Below are positions 1-9,100 of a stretch of 64,000 bases of DNA, piece by piece (the first letter of the stretch is position 1; every line of letters begins with the position of its first letter). The position numbers and the translations under genes are program-made. The stretch covers positions 3,534,001-3,598,000 of the forward strand of contig NZ_AP025018.1 in NCBI RefSeq assembly GCF_019977735.1, read 5' to 3'. Below the pieces are notes generated by a model. That model ran no database searches, was not told the DNA's origin, and worked only from the letters and a program-made list of their open reading frames with translations. The stretch is from Calothrix sp. PCC 7716. GTDB lineage: Bacteria > Cyanobacteriota > Cyanobacteriia > Cyanobacteriales > Nostocaceae.

Positions 1-1342
1 TATCATTAGTGGCTGGTTGAGGCGCCTTAACTAGTTGTGAGTTTATAGGTCGCAATGGCATTAACTGATTGTTTAATGTTTGTCTAGAGGTGCGGTTGCT
101 AATAAAATTATTATTGCGAGCAATGTTAGTAGTTGGCGATGGGGCAGTAAAGGTAATCTCGTTACTAGATTCTGTTGGAGTTGAAACAGATTGAGCAGTG
201 GCTACAGGAGTTGTATTGCCACTAATATCAACTTTACCCGCAATACGGTTACTCGCTATAGAATTACCAACGGCAGAAAATAACTGCTTTGATGCATTCG
301 CGTTGATATCATAACGTCCGTTGTTGCGGAACTCGTTACCACCTGGTTCTGTTGCACTACCCAAGTCAGGTACTGCTTGAGCAATTACGACTAACCCATC
401 TTCACGGTTACTTTGAATTGAGTTATTACGCAATTTCGGACGTGAGGATGCTTGGACAACAACTCCTGCTCGGTTGAATTGTATTTGATTACCAATAATT
501 AATGGCTCCGCGCTTTGAGCGATGTTAATACCAAATCCTGTTTGTTGAAAAATATTTTCTCTAATTTCGGGACGAGCAGAGCCAGAAACTGTCACTCCGT
601 TTGCTTTATTTTGATAAAAATAATTTTTGCTTATAACTGGTGTGGCATTACCTGTAATCGAAATTCCGTCCTGGGTACTGCCAGCAAAGGTATTATCACT
701 AATTGTAGGGTTGGTTGACTCAATCAAAATTCCGTATCCACGTGGTTTGGGATTCATTACTGTGATACCAGTAATAGATGCTTGATTGGCGCCAACAATT
801 GCAGCGTTTTGTTTACCAAAGGTACGGCTAAGATAATCATCGCCACCTTGAATTACAATACCGCGTCCTTTAGTACTAGCATCGCCTTGAATAGAAACTC
901 CTGGTTTGAGTATCAAAGGAAAGACTTCACCTGTTTGCTCGGTATATGTACCAGGAGCAAGCATAATAGTGGTTTGTGGCGCCGCAACATGCAAAGCTTG
1001 GGTAATAGTCTTAAATGGAGTACGTGTACTCCCATTTCCGGTTTTGTCATCTCCAGCACTTGGGTTGACAAATAGGACATTAACCTGAGAGATTGTTTGT
1101 TCACCCTGAACTGTTCTAAGTTGCGACGATTGAGTTTGAGCAACGGCAGTGCTAGAGAAAGCGCTTGACAATATAGTCGATGCGACAGTAATGGTTAAGC
1201 CAAGTAATAGTACTGACGAACGGAATACCAAAGTAATCTCGTTAATTTTGAGGAACCAATATGATGGATGATGACAAAATGCCGAACTATTTGGCAAATT
1301 GCCCGACCGAGACGATTTAGGGAAAGAGTAAGAGTTAATCAA
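1..1342 (-). CDS. Secreted DUF1565 / right-handed beta-helix repeat protein (3' end outside window)
   Basis: The minus-strand frame is open from 1342 to the window edge, about 447 codons, with no ATG near its 5' end. I place the start at a TTG (1342-1340) because AAAGGAG lies nine bases upstream. After about 35 residues comes a hydrophobic signal segment ending in STAVAQ, a likely signal-peptidase site. The mature part begins VNPSAGDDKTGNG, typical of DUF1565 proteins, and continues with short repeated units of the kind G(I/V)...NxF/N, as in parallel beta-helix (NosD/pectate-lyase-like) folds. The protein is probably exported to the periplasm or surface; its substrate is unknown. The C-terminus is beyond the window. 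The start codon is inferred; the family call is fairly sure. Confidence 0.7.
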   Translation of the reverse strand, partial: MINSYSFPKSSRSGNLPNSSAFCHHPSYWFLKINEITLVFRSSVLLLGLTITVASTILSSAFSSTAVAQTQSSQLRTVQGEQTISQVNVLFVNPSAGDDKTGNGSTRTPFKTITQALHVAAPQTTIMLAPGTYTEQTGEVFPLILKPGVSIQGDASTKGRGIVIQGGDDYLSRTFGKQNAAIVGANQASITGITVMNPKPRGYGILIESTNPTISDNTFAGSTQDGISITGNATPVISKNYFYQNKANGVTVSGSARPEIRENIFQQTGFGINIAQSAEPLIIGNQIQFNRAGVVVQASSRPKLRNNSIQSNREDGLVVIAQAVPDLGSATEPGGNEFRNNGRYDINANASKQLFSAVGNSIASNRIAGKVDISGNTTPVATAQSVSTPTESSNEITFTAPSPTTNIARNNNFISNRTSRQTLNNQLMPLRPINSQLVKAPQPATND

Positions 1343-1610
1343 TTTTTTGCACTCCTTTAACCAACAAGACTTTTTTATACTTTTATTGTCAATATGTCGA
1401 TGATGTTTATTACATAATTTTTAAAACTCTTTATTCTTGACTACGTAAAGTTACTGAGTCAAGCCTTCCAGAGGACATATTGACCAATTGGCTATTTTTG
1501 ATACAAAGTAGAACTTGAAGACGATAACAAACCTTTACACGAATGCGAAACACGTTGCCAATATGAAACAGGCTGGCTATTACGATGAAAGCACTAATGG
1601 GGTTGTTGTA

Positions 1611-2669
1611 ATGGTCGAGCCATACAGCCAGAAACAGCAGATACAGCAAGTTGTTTACCGCATTTTAGATGCTAACTTAGACCGTGCGCGCGAAGGGTTG
1701 CGAGTTCTAGAAGAATGGTGTCGTTTTGGGTTGAACAACCTCCAAATGACTTCTGAGTGTAAGCAGCTACGGCAAGAAGTCGCTAGTTGGCACACTGCTG
1801 AGTTACGTGCAGCACGCGACACAGAAGGTGATACAGGGACAGAAATTAGTCACCCACAAGAAGAAACACGTTCTGGTATCAGGGCACTTTTGCAAGCTAA
1901 CTTTTGCCGGGTTCAAGAAGCGCTGCGAGTTTTAGAAGAGTATGGCAAGCTAGTAAATTCCAATATGGGAACTGCTTTTAAGCAAATGCGCTATCGAGTT
2001 TATACCCTAGAAACAAATTTAATGGGTTATGAGCGGCATCAAATGCTTTTGCGTACGCGTCTTTACCTTGTAACCTCCCCGTCAGAAAATCTAATTGGAA
2101 CCGTCGAAGCCGCACTTAAAGGTGGATTGACTTTGATACAGTACCGTGACAAAAATGCCGACGATACGCTACGTCTTGATTTAGCTGTATCACTACGAGA
2201 TTTATGTCGCAATTACGGCGCCCTGTTTATAGTCAATGACCGCGTTGATTTAGCGTTGGCGGTAGATGCAGATGGAGTACATTTAGGGCAACAAGATATG
2301 CCCATTTCAGTCGCACGTCAGCTACTCGGACCACAGCGCTTGATAGGTCGTTCTACCACAAATCCGCAAGAAATGCAACAGGCAATTGCAGATGGCGCCG
2401 ACTATATCGGTGTTGGACCAGTATATGAAACACCCACCAAAGAAGGGAAAGCCGCAGCTGGTTTAGAGTATGTACAATATGCAGCCCAGCATAGCACAAT
2501 ACCCTGGTTTGCGATTGGTGGTATCGATACCAGTAATATTAATGACGTTATCGACGCAGGCGCCAGTCGAGTCGCAGTAGTGCGAAGCTTAATGCAAGCA
2601 GAACAACCAACCTTAGTAACACAATATTTACTATCGCAGTTGAACCGCATTCAACCCGAACGCAAGTAA
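1611..2669 (+). CDS. thiE: Thiamine-phosphate synthase, cyanobacterial long form
   Basis: ThiE joins the HMP pyrophosphate and the thiazole phosphate moieties to make thiamine phosphate in the cytoplasm. The C-terminal half is a TIM barrel with YLVTSPSEN, LIQYRDKNADD, IVNDRVDLALAV, DGVHLGQQDMP, IGRSTTN, YIGVGPVYETPTK and WFAIGGI, all family hallmarks. The N-terminal ~150 residues (RILDANLDRAREGLR...) are the extra helical domain seen in cyanobacterial ThiE. I chose the ATG at 1611 (MVEPYS) because it gives 352 residues, the usual cyanobacterial length. In-frame starts at 1563 (ATG) and 1515 (TTG) would add poorly conserved sequence. It lies one base upstream of thiS, so the two are surely cotranscribed. 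I saw no TPP riboswitch upstream. Confidence 0.93.
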   Translation: MVEPYSQKQQIQQVVYRILDANLDRAREGLRVLEEWCRFGLNNLQMTSECKQLRQEVASWHTAELRAARDTEGDTGTEISHPQEETRSGIRALLQANFCRVQEALRVLEEYGKLVNSNMGTAFKQMRYRVYTLETNLMGYERHQMLLRTRLYLVTSPSENLIGTVEAALKGGLTLIQYRDKNADDTLRLDLAVSLRDLCRNYGALFIVNDRVDLALAVDADGVHLGQQDMPISVARQLLGPQRLIGRSTTNPQEMQQAIADGADYIGVGPVYETPTKEGKAAAGLEYVQYAAQHSTIPWFAIGGIDTSNINDVIDAGASRVAVVRSLMQAEQPTLVTQYLLSQLNRIQPERK

Positions 2670-2670
2670 T

Positions 2671-2883
2671 ATGTCAAACCAAATAACACTTCAGGTAAAC
2701 GGCGAACCCCGTACATGTACAGAGCAAACCTTTTTACCTGATTTACTTCAACAACTAGGCTTCAACCCCCGTCTCGTTGCCGTCGAATACAACGGCGAAA
2801 TCTTACACAGACAACACTGGCAAACCACACAAATCAAAGCAAACGACAACTTAGAAATAGTTACAATCGTCGGAGGAGGCTAA
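2671..2883 (+). CDS. thiS: Sulfur carrier protein ThiS
   Basis: This is a 70-residue ubiquitin-like protein that carries sulfur as a C-terminal thiocarboxylate for building the thiazole ring of thiamine. It begins with a beta-strand NQITLQVNGEPR and ends EIVTIVGGG; the terminal Gly-Gly is the adenylated and thiocarboxylated end. The gene starts one base after the thiE stop, so the two form a thiamine operon. Confidence 0.93.
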   Translation: MSNQITLQVNGEPRTCTEQTFLPDLLQQLGFNPRLVAVEYNGEILHRQHWQTTQIKANDNLEIVTIVGGG

Positions 2884-2914
2884 TTCTACCGCAAACGAAT
2901 AAAATCCACACTAT

Positions 2915-2977
2915 TGTCATACTAAAGAACGAAGCATCTTTAAGACTGTCATGCTGAGGAACGAAGCATCTTTAAGA
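2915..2977 (+). repeat. Two tandem copies of a 32-bp intergenic repeat
   Basis: Units begin TGTCAT at 2915 and 2947 and share ACGAAGCATCTTTAAGA with a period of 32 bases. They lie between thiS and the next gene and look like a dispersed cyanobacterial repeat of the TGTCATGCTGAG type. Confidence 0.7.
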
Positions 2978-3083
2978 TTTTTACCAAATTTATGAACGAC
3001 CAAAAATATGCAATTGCTTATTAAGAACTCATATTAGTAGGAGCAAACCCTGCTTCTTTAATATAAAATCAATTAAAACATCT

Positions 3084-3450
3084 ATGGCAAGCAAAATTAA
3101 ATTAATGGCAGACTACGGATGTTACCCTTTATGGTGGGCATCGGGAGACCTAGTTGGTAATATCGACCCTGCGAAATTGCCTTTGAGTCAAGAAACTATA
3201 GGTAGGTTGTATAAATGGGCAGCAGTTTACAACACAACATTAAACTGGGATGACCCCACAAACTCACCTGGCTTTTCTAATCCAGAAGTAGAAGCAGATT
3301 TTGATAGAGAGGCAATTAAACTCACCGAAGCAACTACAAATAGAACTGGCGCCTAATTATGAAGTCGTTTATTTTAGCGATATATTGGGGAAAATTGTAA
3401 CAGATGAAAGTGAATTAGACGTTTTACATATACCCTCACAAAGTCTTTAG
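3084..3450 (+). pseudogene. Frameshifted small conserved cyanobacterial protein
   Basis: The first frame gives 90 residues (MASKIKLMADYGCYPLWW...) and stops at 3354-3356. From 3331 the +1 frame continues QLQIELAPNYEVVYFSD and stays open to TAG at 3448-3450. From memory, homologues in this cyanobacterial family run ...WQQLRKELAPDYEV, so the second frame is the true C-terminus. One extra base between about 3321 and 3331 explains the break; for example, dropping the G of GAAG at 3330 restores one frame of about 122 codons. Function is unknown. A sequencing error cannot be excluded. Confidence 0.7.
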
Positions 3451-3475
3451 GTCATAGACATGCAATATACGTATG

Positions 3476-3508
3476 TAAAAGCCTCTCTCAGTGAAGAAAG
3501 AGGCTCTA
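3476..3508 (-). terminator. Rho-independent terminator for the 33-residue membrane peptide gene
   Basis: Read on the minus strand, GAGCCTCT ... AGAGGCTT forms an 8-bp stem followed directly by a T run. It lies about 40 bases past the stop of the small gene at 3547-3648 and supports that gene being transcribed. Confidence 0.65.
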
Positions 3509-3546
3509 TTAAGTTTTATGACCAAAATGATTGTTGATACACTTAT

Positions 3547-3648
3547 TTAAAACATGCTCATAATCGTAATAACGCTGACGCTGGTCAACATTACAGCAAC
3601 ACCCATAGCGATTGAAACACCCAATTGACCTGGATTTGATGAGTTCAT
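3547..3648 (-). CDS. 33-residue single-helix membrane peptide, unrecognised
   Basis: ATG at 3648 to TAA at 3547 encodes MNSSNPGQLGVSIAMGVAVM and then LTSVSVITIMSMF: a short polar N-terminus and one long hydrophobic helix with no charged residue. The size resembles the small subunits of photosynthetic complexes (Psa, Psb, Pet, Ndh), but it does not match the ones I can recall. A good hairpin terminator lies just downstream on the same strand. The ribosome-binding site is weak. It could still be a chance open frame; confidence rests on the terminator and composition. Confidence 0.45.
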   Translation of the reverse strand: MNSSNPGQLGVSIAMGVAVMLTSVSVITIMSMF

Positions 3649-3811
3649 ATTTCTAGTACCGTGAATTTTTGACTATGTATCTACCTTACCAACCTGCGTA
3701 TTCTTACATATTAAAAAGACTTAATTCTTAAATAACCTTTACTTAACTTCATAAATGTAGCTGTATATACTCTAATTAGATTCTGTCAATCTTCATAAAG
3801 GCATACAACTT

Positions 3812-3917
3812 TAAGACCAATACCCGTGAATCAACTCGTGTCTCATACCCTCAACAGGCGCCTGAATCACTTATTTTACCGTCACTTTATCAATTTCATT
3901 CACGGGTATTGACTTTA
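3812..3917. repeat. Hyphenated inverted repeat, 14-bp perfect arms
   Basis: CAATACCCGTGAAT (3818-3831) and ATTCACGGGTATTG (3898-3911) are perfect complements 66 bases apart. Similarity extends outward as TTAAG/CTTTAA. A GGCGCC palindrome sits inside the loop. The element lies just downstream of the two nuclease-like genes and resembles a small non-autonomous mobile element or a bidirectional terminator. Confidence 0.6.
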
Positions 3918-3923
3918 AGATGC

Positions 3924-4583
3924 CTATGTACCAAAATACTGTTTACAAATAGCTTTGAGAACTTGTAACAACTCAACAGAAGAATTGGGACGAGTTATAT
4001 CTAACTTGGGCAACAATTGATAAACGGGTGGATTTGCTTGTTGAATATAAACAAATTGATAATCCATACCATTTGTCGTCAACCCCCAAACCGATGATTG
4101 CTCTTTAACACTGTCATATGCATAGGTAAGCAATTGAGGTAATCCGTCTAATGCATTTATACTACTATTTTTAGTTTCGATAACCAAAACCCAAAATGGC
4201 GTTACTTCAGTTTCTCCAATCTCCTTATTTAGAGCTAATATATCCATTCGCCCTTTAATTAGCCTATCTTTGTCTTCAATCAAGATATCAGCAATTTTTT
4301 CTTCTAAAAGTATTTTGATGCTAGGAGTGTAAAATCCTGCTAGTTTAAGTAAAGGCGCCAAAAATAAAAACCTTATTTGCCCTTCACTAATTTTTCCTGC
4401 TGCATAGTAGCTGCGAAACAAAGTCCTAATTTCTTCTAATTCCTGCTGTTCAAATTCCGTTATAGACTCTAGAGTTAATAGAGAAGTAAACGAGTTGTTA
4501 AATTGCTCTTCATAATTTAACAGTGCTTGAACTTTTTCTAATGAAAGATTACTCGCATCAAGTGTAGTAGTCATTTTTTTCAC
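3924..4583 (-). CDS. PD-(D/E)XK-like protein related to type I restriction R-subunit N-termini, copy 2
   Basis: This 219-residue protein has a helical N-terminus (LDASNLSLEKVQALL) followed by a nuclease-fold core: IKILLEEKIADILIEDKDRLIKG, then G-R-M-D-I-L and V-I-E-T-K-N. The spaced D and E-x-K match a PD-(D/E)XK active site as in HSDR_N-type domains. No helicase part is present, so this is a stand-alone domain common in cyanobacteria with unknown role. It is a tandem paralogue of the next gene upstream (4604-5263): same length and highly similar throughout. A second in-frame ATG (MTTTLD) is an equally possible start. Confidence 0.7.
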   Translation of the reverse strand: MKKMTTTLDASNLSLEKVQALLNYEEQFNNSFTSLLTLESITEFEQQELEEIRTLFRSYYAAGKISEGQIRFLFLAPLLKLAGFYTPSIKILLEEKIADILIEDKDRLIKGRMDILALNKEIGETEVTPFWVLVIETKNSSINALDGLPQLLTYAYDSVKEQSSVWGLTTNGMDYQFVYIQQANPPVYQLLPKLDITRPNSSVELLQVLKAICKQYFGT

Positions 4584-4603
4584 CAGTTTAAAAATATTAT
4601 TGG

Positions 4604-5263
4604 TTATACTGATGTGTTAAGATACTTCTTACAAATAGCTTTAAGAACTTGTAACAATTGAATAGACGAATCAGGACGAATTAAGTTTAATTCAGGCAGA
4701 AGTTGGTAAACGGGAGGATTTCCTCGCTCAATATACACAAACTGATACCCTAACCCATTTGTAGTTAAACCCCAAACAAACGGTTGATTTTCTAAACTCT
4801 TGTATGCGTAGGTTAGTAGCTGCGGCAATCCCTCCATTTGGTGAACTGTGCTATTTTTTGTCTCTATAACCAAAATCCAGAATGGTGTTATTTCAATTTC
4901 TTCTTCAATTTCTCTGTTGACTGCTAATATATCCATACGCCCTTTAATCAACTTATCCTTGTCTTCTACCAAAATATCAGCGATTTTTTCTTCTAAAAGT
5001 ATTTTGATGCGAGGAGTATAAAATCCTGCTAGCTTAAGTAGAGGCGCCAAAAATAAAAACCTTATTTGCCCTTCACTAATTTTTCCATCTCCATAGTAGG
5101 AGTCAAACAACTCCCTAATTTCCTCTAATTCCTGCTGCTCAGATTCAGTTAAAGGTTCTAAAGTCAACAAAGACGTAAAGGAGTTGTTAAAAGTTGATTG
5201 AAATTTTAACAGTGCTTTGACTTTATTTAATGTAAGATTACTTGCATCAAGGGTAGTAGCCAT
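4604..5263 (-). CDS. PD-(D/E)XK-like protein related to type I restriction R-subunit N-termini, copy 1
   Basis: I start at the ATG at 5263 (MATTLDASN), which has AAGGAAAGG upstream and gives 219 residues, exactly the length of its paralogue at 3924-4583. The longer frame back to 5332 has no support. The core is IKILLEEKIADILVEDKDKLIKG, G-R-M-D-I-L and V-I-E-T-K-N, with the putative metal-binding D and E-x-K. The two genes are 20 bases apart and probably cotranscribed. They diverge mostly at surface positions (EEIEITPF versus ETEVTPF). Function is inferred from fold only. Confidence 0.7.
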   Translation of the reverse strand: MATTLDASNLTLNKVKALLKFQSTFNNSFTSLLTLEPLTESEQQELEEIRELFDSYYGDGKISEGQIRFLFLAPLLKLAGFYTPRIKILLEEKIADILVEDKDKLIKGRMDILAVNREIEEEIEITPFWILVIETKNSTVHQMEGLPQLLTYAYKSLENQPFVWGLTTNGLGYQFVYIERGNPPVYQLLPELNLIRPDSSIQLLQVLKAICKKYLNTSV

Positions 5264-5507
5264 TTTGTAAAACCTTTCCTTGCCTGTATGGTATAATAGT
5301 ACCAAAAGGAAAATTATTTTCGCTCCTACCATAATGAATCTTTATAAAAGTAAGATAGATGCTTTATAGATTCAATACAATATACGGGTAAGTTCCTTTG
5401 ATACGCTTTGGAAAGTAAATAAGAATATAAAGAGCAATATATTTAGTGTTACGATGTTGTTATTTAAGGTTCACAGACGTTCAAAAATCTTGCATTTTTA
5501 GGTAGCT

Positions 5508-5565
5508 GGTGCGTAACGCTATAAGTCTTATTGCTGCGTTGAAATTTTTATCAGCGTTACGCACC
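5508..5565. repeat. MITE-like inverted repeat with 13-bp arms
   Basis: GGTGCGTAACGCT (5508-5520) and AGCGTTACGCACC (5553-5565) are perfect complements around an AT-rich 32-base centre. The right arm ends exactly where a small minus-strand reading frame ends (stop at 5566), which suggests the element inserted into an older gene. Confidence 0.6.
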
Positions 5566-5706
5566 TTACGTCACTTTCACTAACATATCACTGACTTCTG
5601 TACTTAATTCTTCGTCACGCTGTAATGACTCTATTAGTTGAGTCGCTGTCTCAAACTTTTCTGGTTCTATTTCTAACCAACCACGTAGAGAAAAAAAGTA
5701 TGACAT
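5566..5706 (-). pseudogene. 46-residue remnant of a larger conserved protein
   Basis: ATG at 5706 gives MSYFFSLRGWLEIEPEKFET followed by 26 charged residues and a TAA at 5566-5568 that touches the inverted repeat at 5508-5565. The start MSYxFxLRGWLEIEP recalls the N-terminus of a longer cyanobacterial family, so this is probably a gene cut short by the repeat. The family assignment is from memory and weak. Confidence 0.4.
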
Positions 5707-6128
5707 AAGGTGAATTTATCTATATAAATCTTAACATAATTATATAAATATCTTGTGGGGTGGGCATCCTTGCCCGCCCTGACTCATAAATGCCCGCCCT
5801 GAATGAACAGGCAGGGATGCCTGTTCCACAAGATGATTAATTTAATTTTTGGAAATTTCTTATGGGTTGAATAATATTGTAGTATTTACAATGGTTTGTG
5901 GTATGGTTTAAAGTTTGAGGCTAGTGGTAAGGACTGAAGTCCTTATTACGGGGAGGGGTTGGGGCTTCACAAAAATTTTTCTTTGATTATAATATTTCCC
6001 TGTTGCAAATATCACTATAGTTGGTACACTTATACTTTATTGGCTTGCTTGAATAAGTTTATATATAAAAGCGGCGCCATTAAAACAAACACGTTCCTCA
6101 CACACCTACCCAAGACAAATACCCGCTT
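5707..6128. other. Intergenic region upstream of smc with dispersed palindromes
   Basis: No gene is apparent. At 5750-5833 lies a palindromic repeat, ATCTTGTGG...CCACAAGAT, containing GGGCATCCTTGCCCGCC and CAGGCAGGGATGCCTG modules; relatives occur at 10843-10932, 15905-15940 and 53795-53835. Around 5923 is GGTAAGGACTGAAGTCCTTA, whose reverse form is just after rsmE at 21782. The remainder is AT-rich and presumably carries the smc promoter. Confidence 0.6.
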
Positions 6129-9100
6129 ATGGTTCACATCAAGCGCGTTGAACTTACAAATTTTAAATCGTTCGGCGGCACAACTTCAGTTCCTCTATTG
6201 ACAGGTTTTACCGTTATATCTGGGCCTAATGGTTCTGGTAAGTCGAACATTCTGGACGCGCTACTGTTTTGCCTTGGTTTGGCAGGTTCTAAAGGGATGC
6301 GTGCAGATAGACTTCCTGATTTGGTTAATACAACACAAGTGTCAAAAGGACGTTCGACGGTTGAAGCTAGTGTTACCGTTACCTTTGATCTTTCTGATCA
6401 TGAGCCGGATGCTGTGTTAGATGAAGATTTAACTGTTACGGTTATTGAAGATGACTTGTTACCAGACGAAGAAGAGGAACCAGAGGAAGAAGAAGTTAGC
6501 GAAGATGATAAAAACCGTAAGGAAAAAATTCGTGCGAAACCGGGTGAAGATTGGTGTGTGACGCGAAGATTACGTGTAACCCAGCAAGGTACTTATACTT
6601 CTAACTATTATATAAATGGCATTTCTTGCACTTTAACTGAGTTACACGAAGAACTCGAACGGTTACGGGTTCATCCTGAAGGTTATAATGTGGTACTCCA
6701 AGGGGACGTTACAAGTATTATCTCGATGAACGCGCGTGAACGTCGAGAAATTATTGACGAGTTAGCGGGTGTGGGAGCATTCGATAGAAAAATTAACCAA
6801 GCGAAAAAGACTTTAGAGGAAGTTAAAGAAAAAGAAGATAATTGCCGCATTATTGAGTCGGAGTTGGTAGCGCAGTGCGAAAGGTTAGCGCAAGATAAAG
6901 CTAAAGCCGAAAGATATCAGAAATTTCGTGTAGAATTTCTGGAAAAGCAAAAGTGGGAAGCTGTATTATCATGGCGAACGTTACAAAATCAGCAGGAACG
7001 CTTACAAACACAAATTCAAGCTGGAGATAAGCAAAGTGTAGAGCTAACTGAGCAGTTGACCAATGTAAATAATCAAATTGCTGCAAAAAATATTGAATTA
7101 GAGCAACTCAACTTACTCCTCAAAACTTTGGGTGGTGAAGAGTTATTAGCTGCACAGTCACAGTTAGCAAACCAAGAAGCTGAACGTAAACAGCTAACCC
7201 GGAGAGCTAGCGAGTTAAACGCAGCACAGCAAGAAACCTCTAAAAAGTTACAAACTACACAGTTAGAAATTGAGCAATATAGAAAAAATTTGCAGCAAAT
7301 CACCGAAGCGCAAACTGTAGAGCAACAATCTATATTATATTGTCAGCAGCAACGCGCGTTAGTTCAAACAGCTTTAGAAGAATCTCGCGAAACTGCTGCT
7401 CAAGTTGCCGAAGCTTCGGAAGCTTGGGTACAACAGCAAACTGCACTCAACCGTCAAGTAGAAACTTTGCTACAAACTCTCGAACCGCAGCGTACAGAAC
7501 AAGCGCAGTTAAGTGAGCGTAATTCACAGTTAAGAACACAAATTCAAGAGCAAAGTGAGTTATTACAGCGTATTGAGCCAGAATTAGCTGAAAAACAAAG
7601 TCAGTTAAATACACTCCAAGAAGAAGTAAATAGTTCAAATCAACCAATTCAAGATTTAGCGCAAAACCTCAGTGCTACTGAACAGGAATTACAGTTACAA
7701 CAAGAAACACAAAAGCGTCTTTTAGCAGAACAGCGTGATAAAACCAGGCAATTAGATAAACTAGAAGCGCTTTCCCAAGCACAACAAGAAGCACAAGGAA
7801 CAGGCGCCAGTAAGTTAGTATTGCAATCAGGTGTATCTGGGGTTTGCGGTTTGGTTGCTGAGTTAGGACGGGTTGAACCACAGTATCAGCTCGCTTTAGA
7901 AATAGCTGCTGGCGCCAGATTAGCGAATATTGTAGTAGAAGATGACTCTGTAGGCGCCGCCCTTATTGAATTACTCAAACAGCGTCGTGCAGGAAGGGCA
8001 ACTTTTCTACCATTGAATAAAATTCAAGCAGCGAGAACACCTTCTGTTAGTGATTTAAGATATGCAAACGGTTTCATTGATTTAGCGGTTAATTTAGTTG
8101 AGACAGAGAACCGTTACCGCGATGTTTTTGGTTATGTGTTTGGTGGAACGGTGATTTTTGAAACTTTAAACCAAGCCCGCGCGCATTTAGGTAGATATCG
8201 TATAGTTACTCTTGATGGAGAATTGCTCGAACCCAGTGGTGCAATGACTGGGGGTAGCACTGGGCAACGTTCGCAATTACGATTTGGGGCACCGGAAACA
8301 GGAGAAACCGAAGAAGTAAGATTATTAAAGCAGCGTTTAACAGAGATTGAGCGCGTTTTAGAAAGATGTAGTGACGCAATTTTATCAATGGGCACCCGCG
8401 TCAAGCAATTGTCACAAGAATTAACAGAAAGTCGTCAAGCTAAACGTGAACAACAATTACGGTTAGAACAGCTACAGCGTGAAGTTAAAACCCTAACAGC
8501 ACAAGTAGAAAATACAAAATCTCAACTCTCACAAAACCAAAACAAATTTACCACTGCTCAATCGCGCTTAGAAATATTAAATAACTCATTACCTGGTCAA
8601 GAAGAACAGTTAGCACAGTTACGGCAAACCCTAGCAACATTAGAAGCAGAACAAACACCAAGCGAATGGCAGCAAGTCCAAGCAGTTATCAAAAATAACG
8701 AGCAACAATTGAAACAACGCGAAACCGCACTACGTGAAGCCGAACAGCGCTTAACCAACCTAGAATCACAATTCACTCGTCTAACCGAACGCATCCAAGA
8801 ATCAGAAACACGTATAACCCAATACCAACAAGAACAAACCAATCAAACAACCTTACTCTCCACACTCAGCACTCAACACTCAGCACTCAGCACTCAAATA
8901 GAACAAACGCGCGTTAAATTAACTGAACTAGAAGCAAACTTGGGAGAAGAGAAGAAAAAACGCGATGCACTCGAAGCAGAACTACGCGCGCATTTATTAC
9001 GTCAGCAGCAACTTGAGTGGGAAGTTCAAAAATTAGAGGAGTCTCAACTCGCACGTCGAGAAGAGTTAACCCAAGTTCAAGAGCAGTTGCGAACTATTGC

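Noticed and set aside
913-1143. 76-codon minus-strand frame
   Set aside because: It is a shadow of the DUF1565 gene, whose true frame carries the signal peptide and beta-helix repeats.
1380-1610. Possible TPP riboswitch before thiE
   Set aside because: The conserved CTGAGA and GAACCTGA-type cores are not present.
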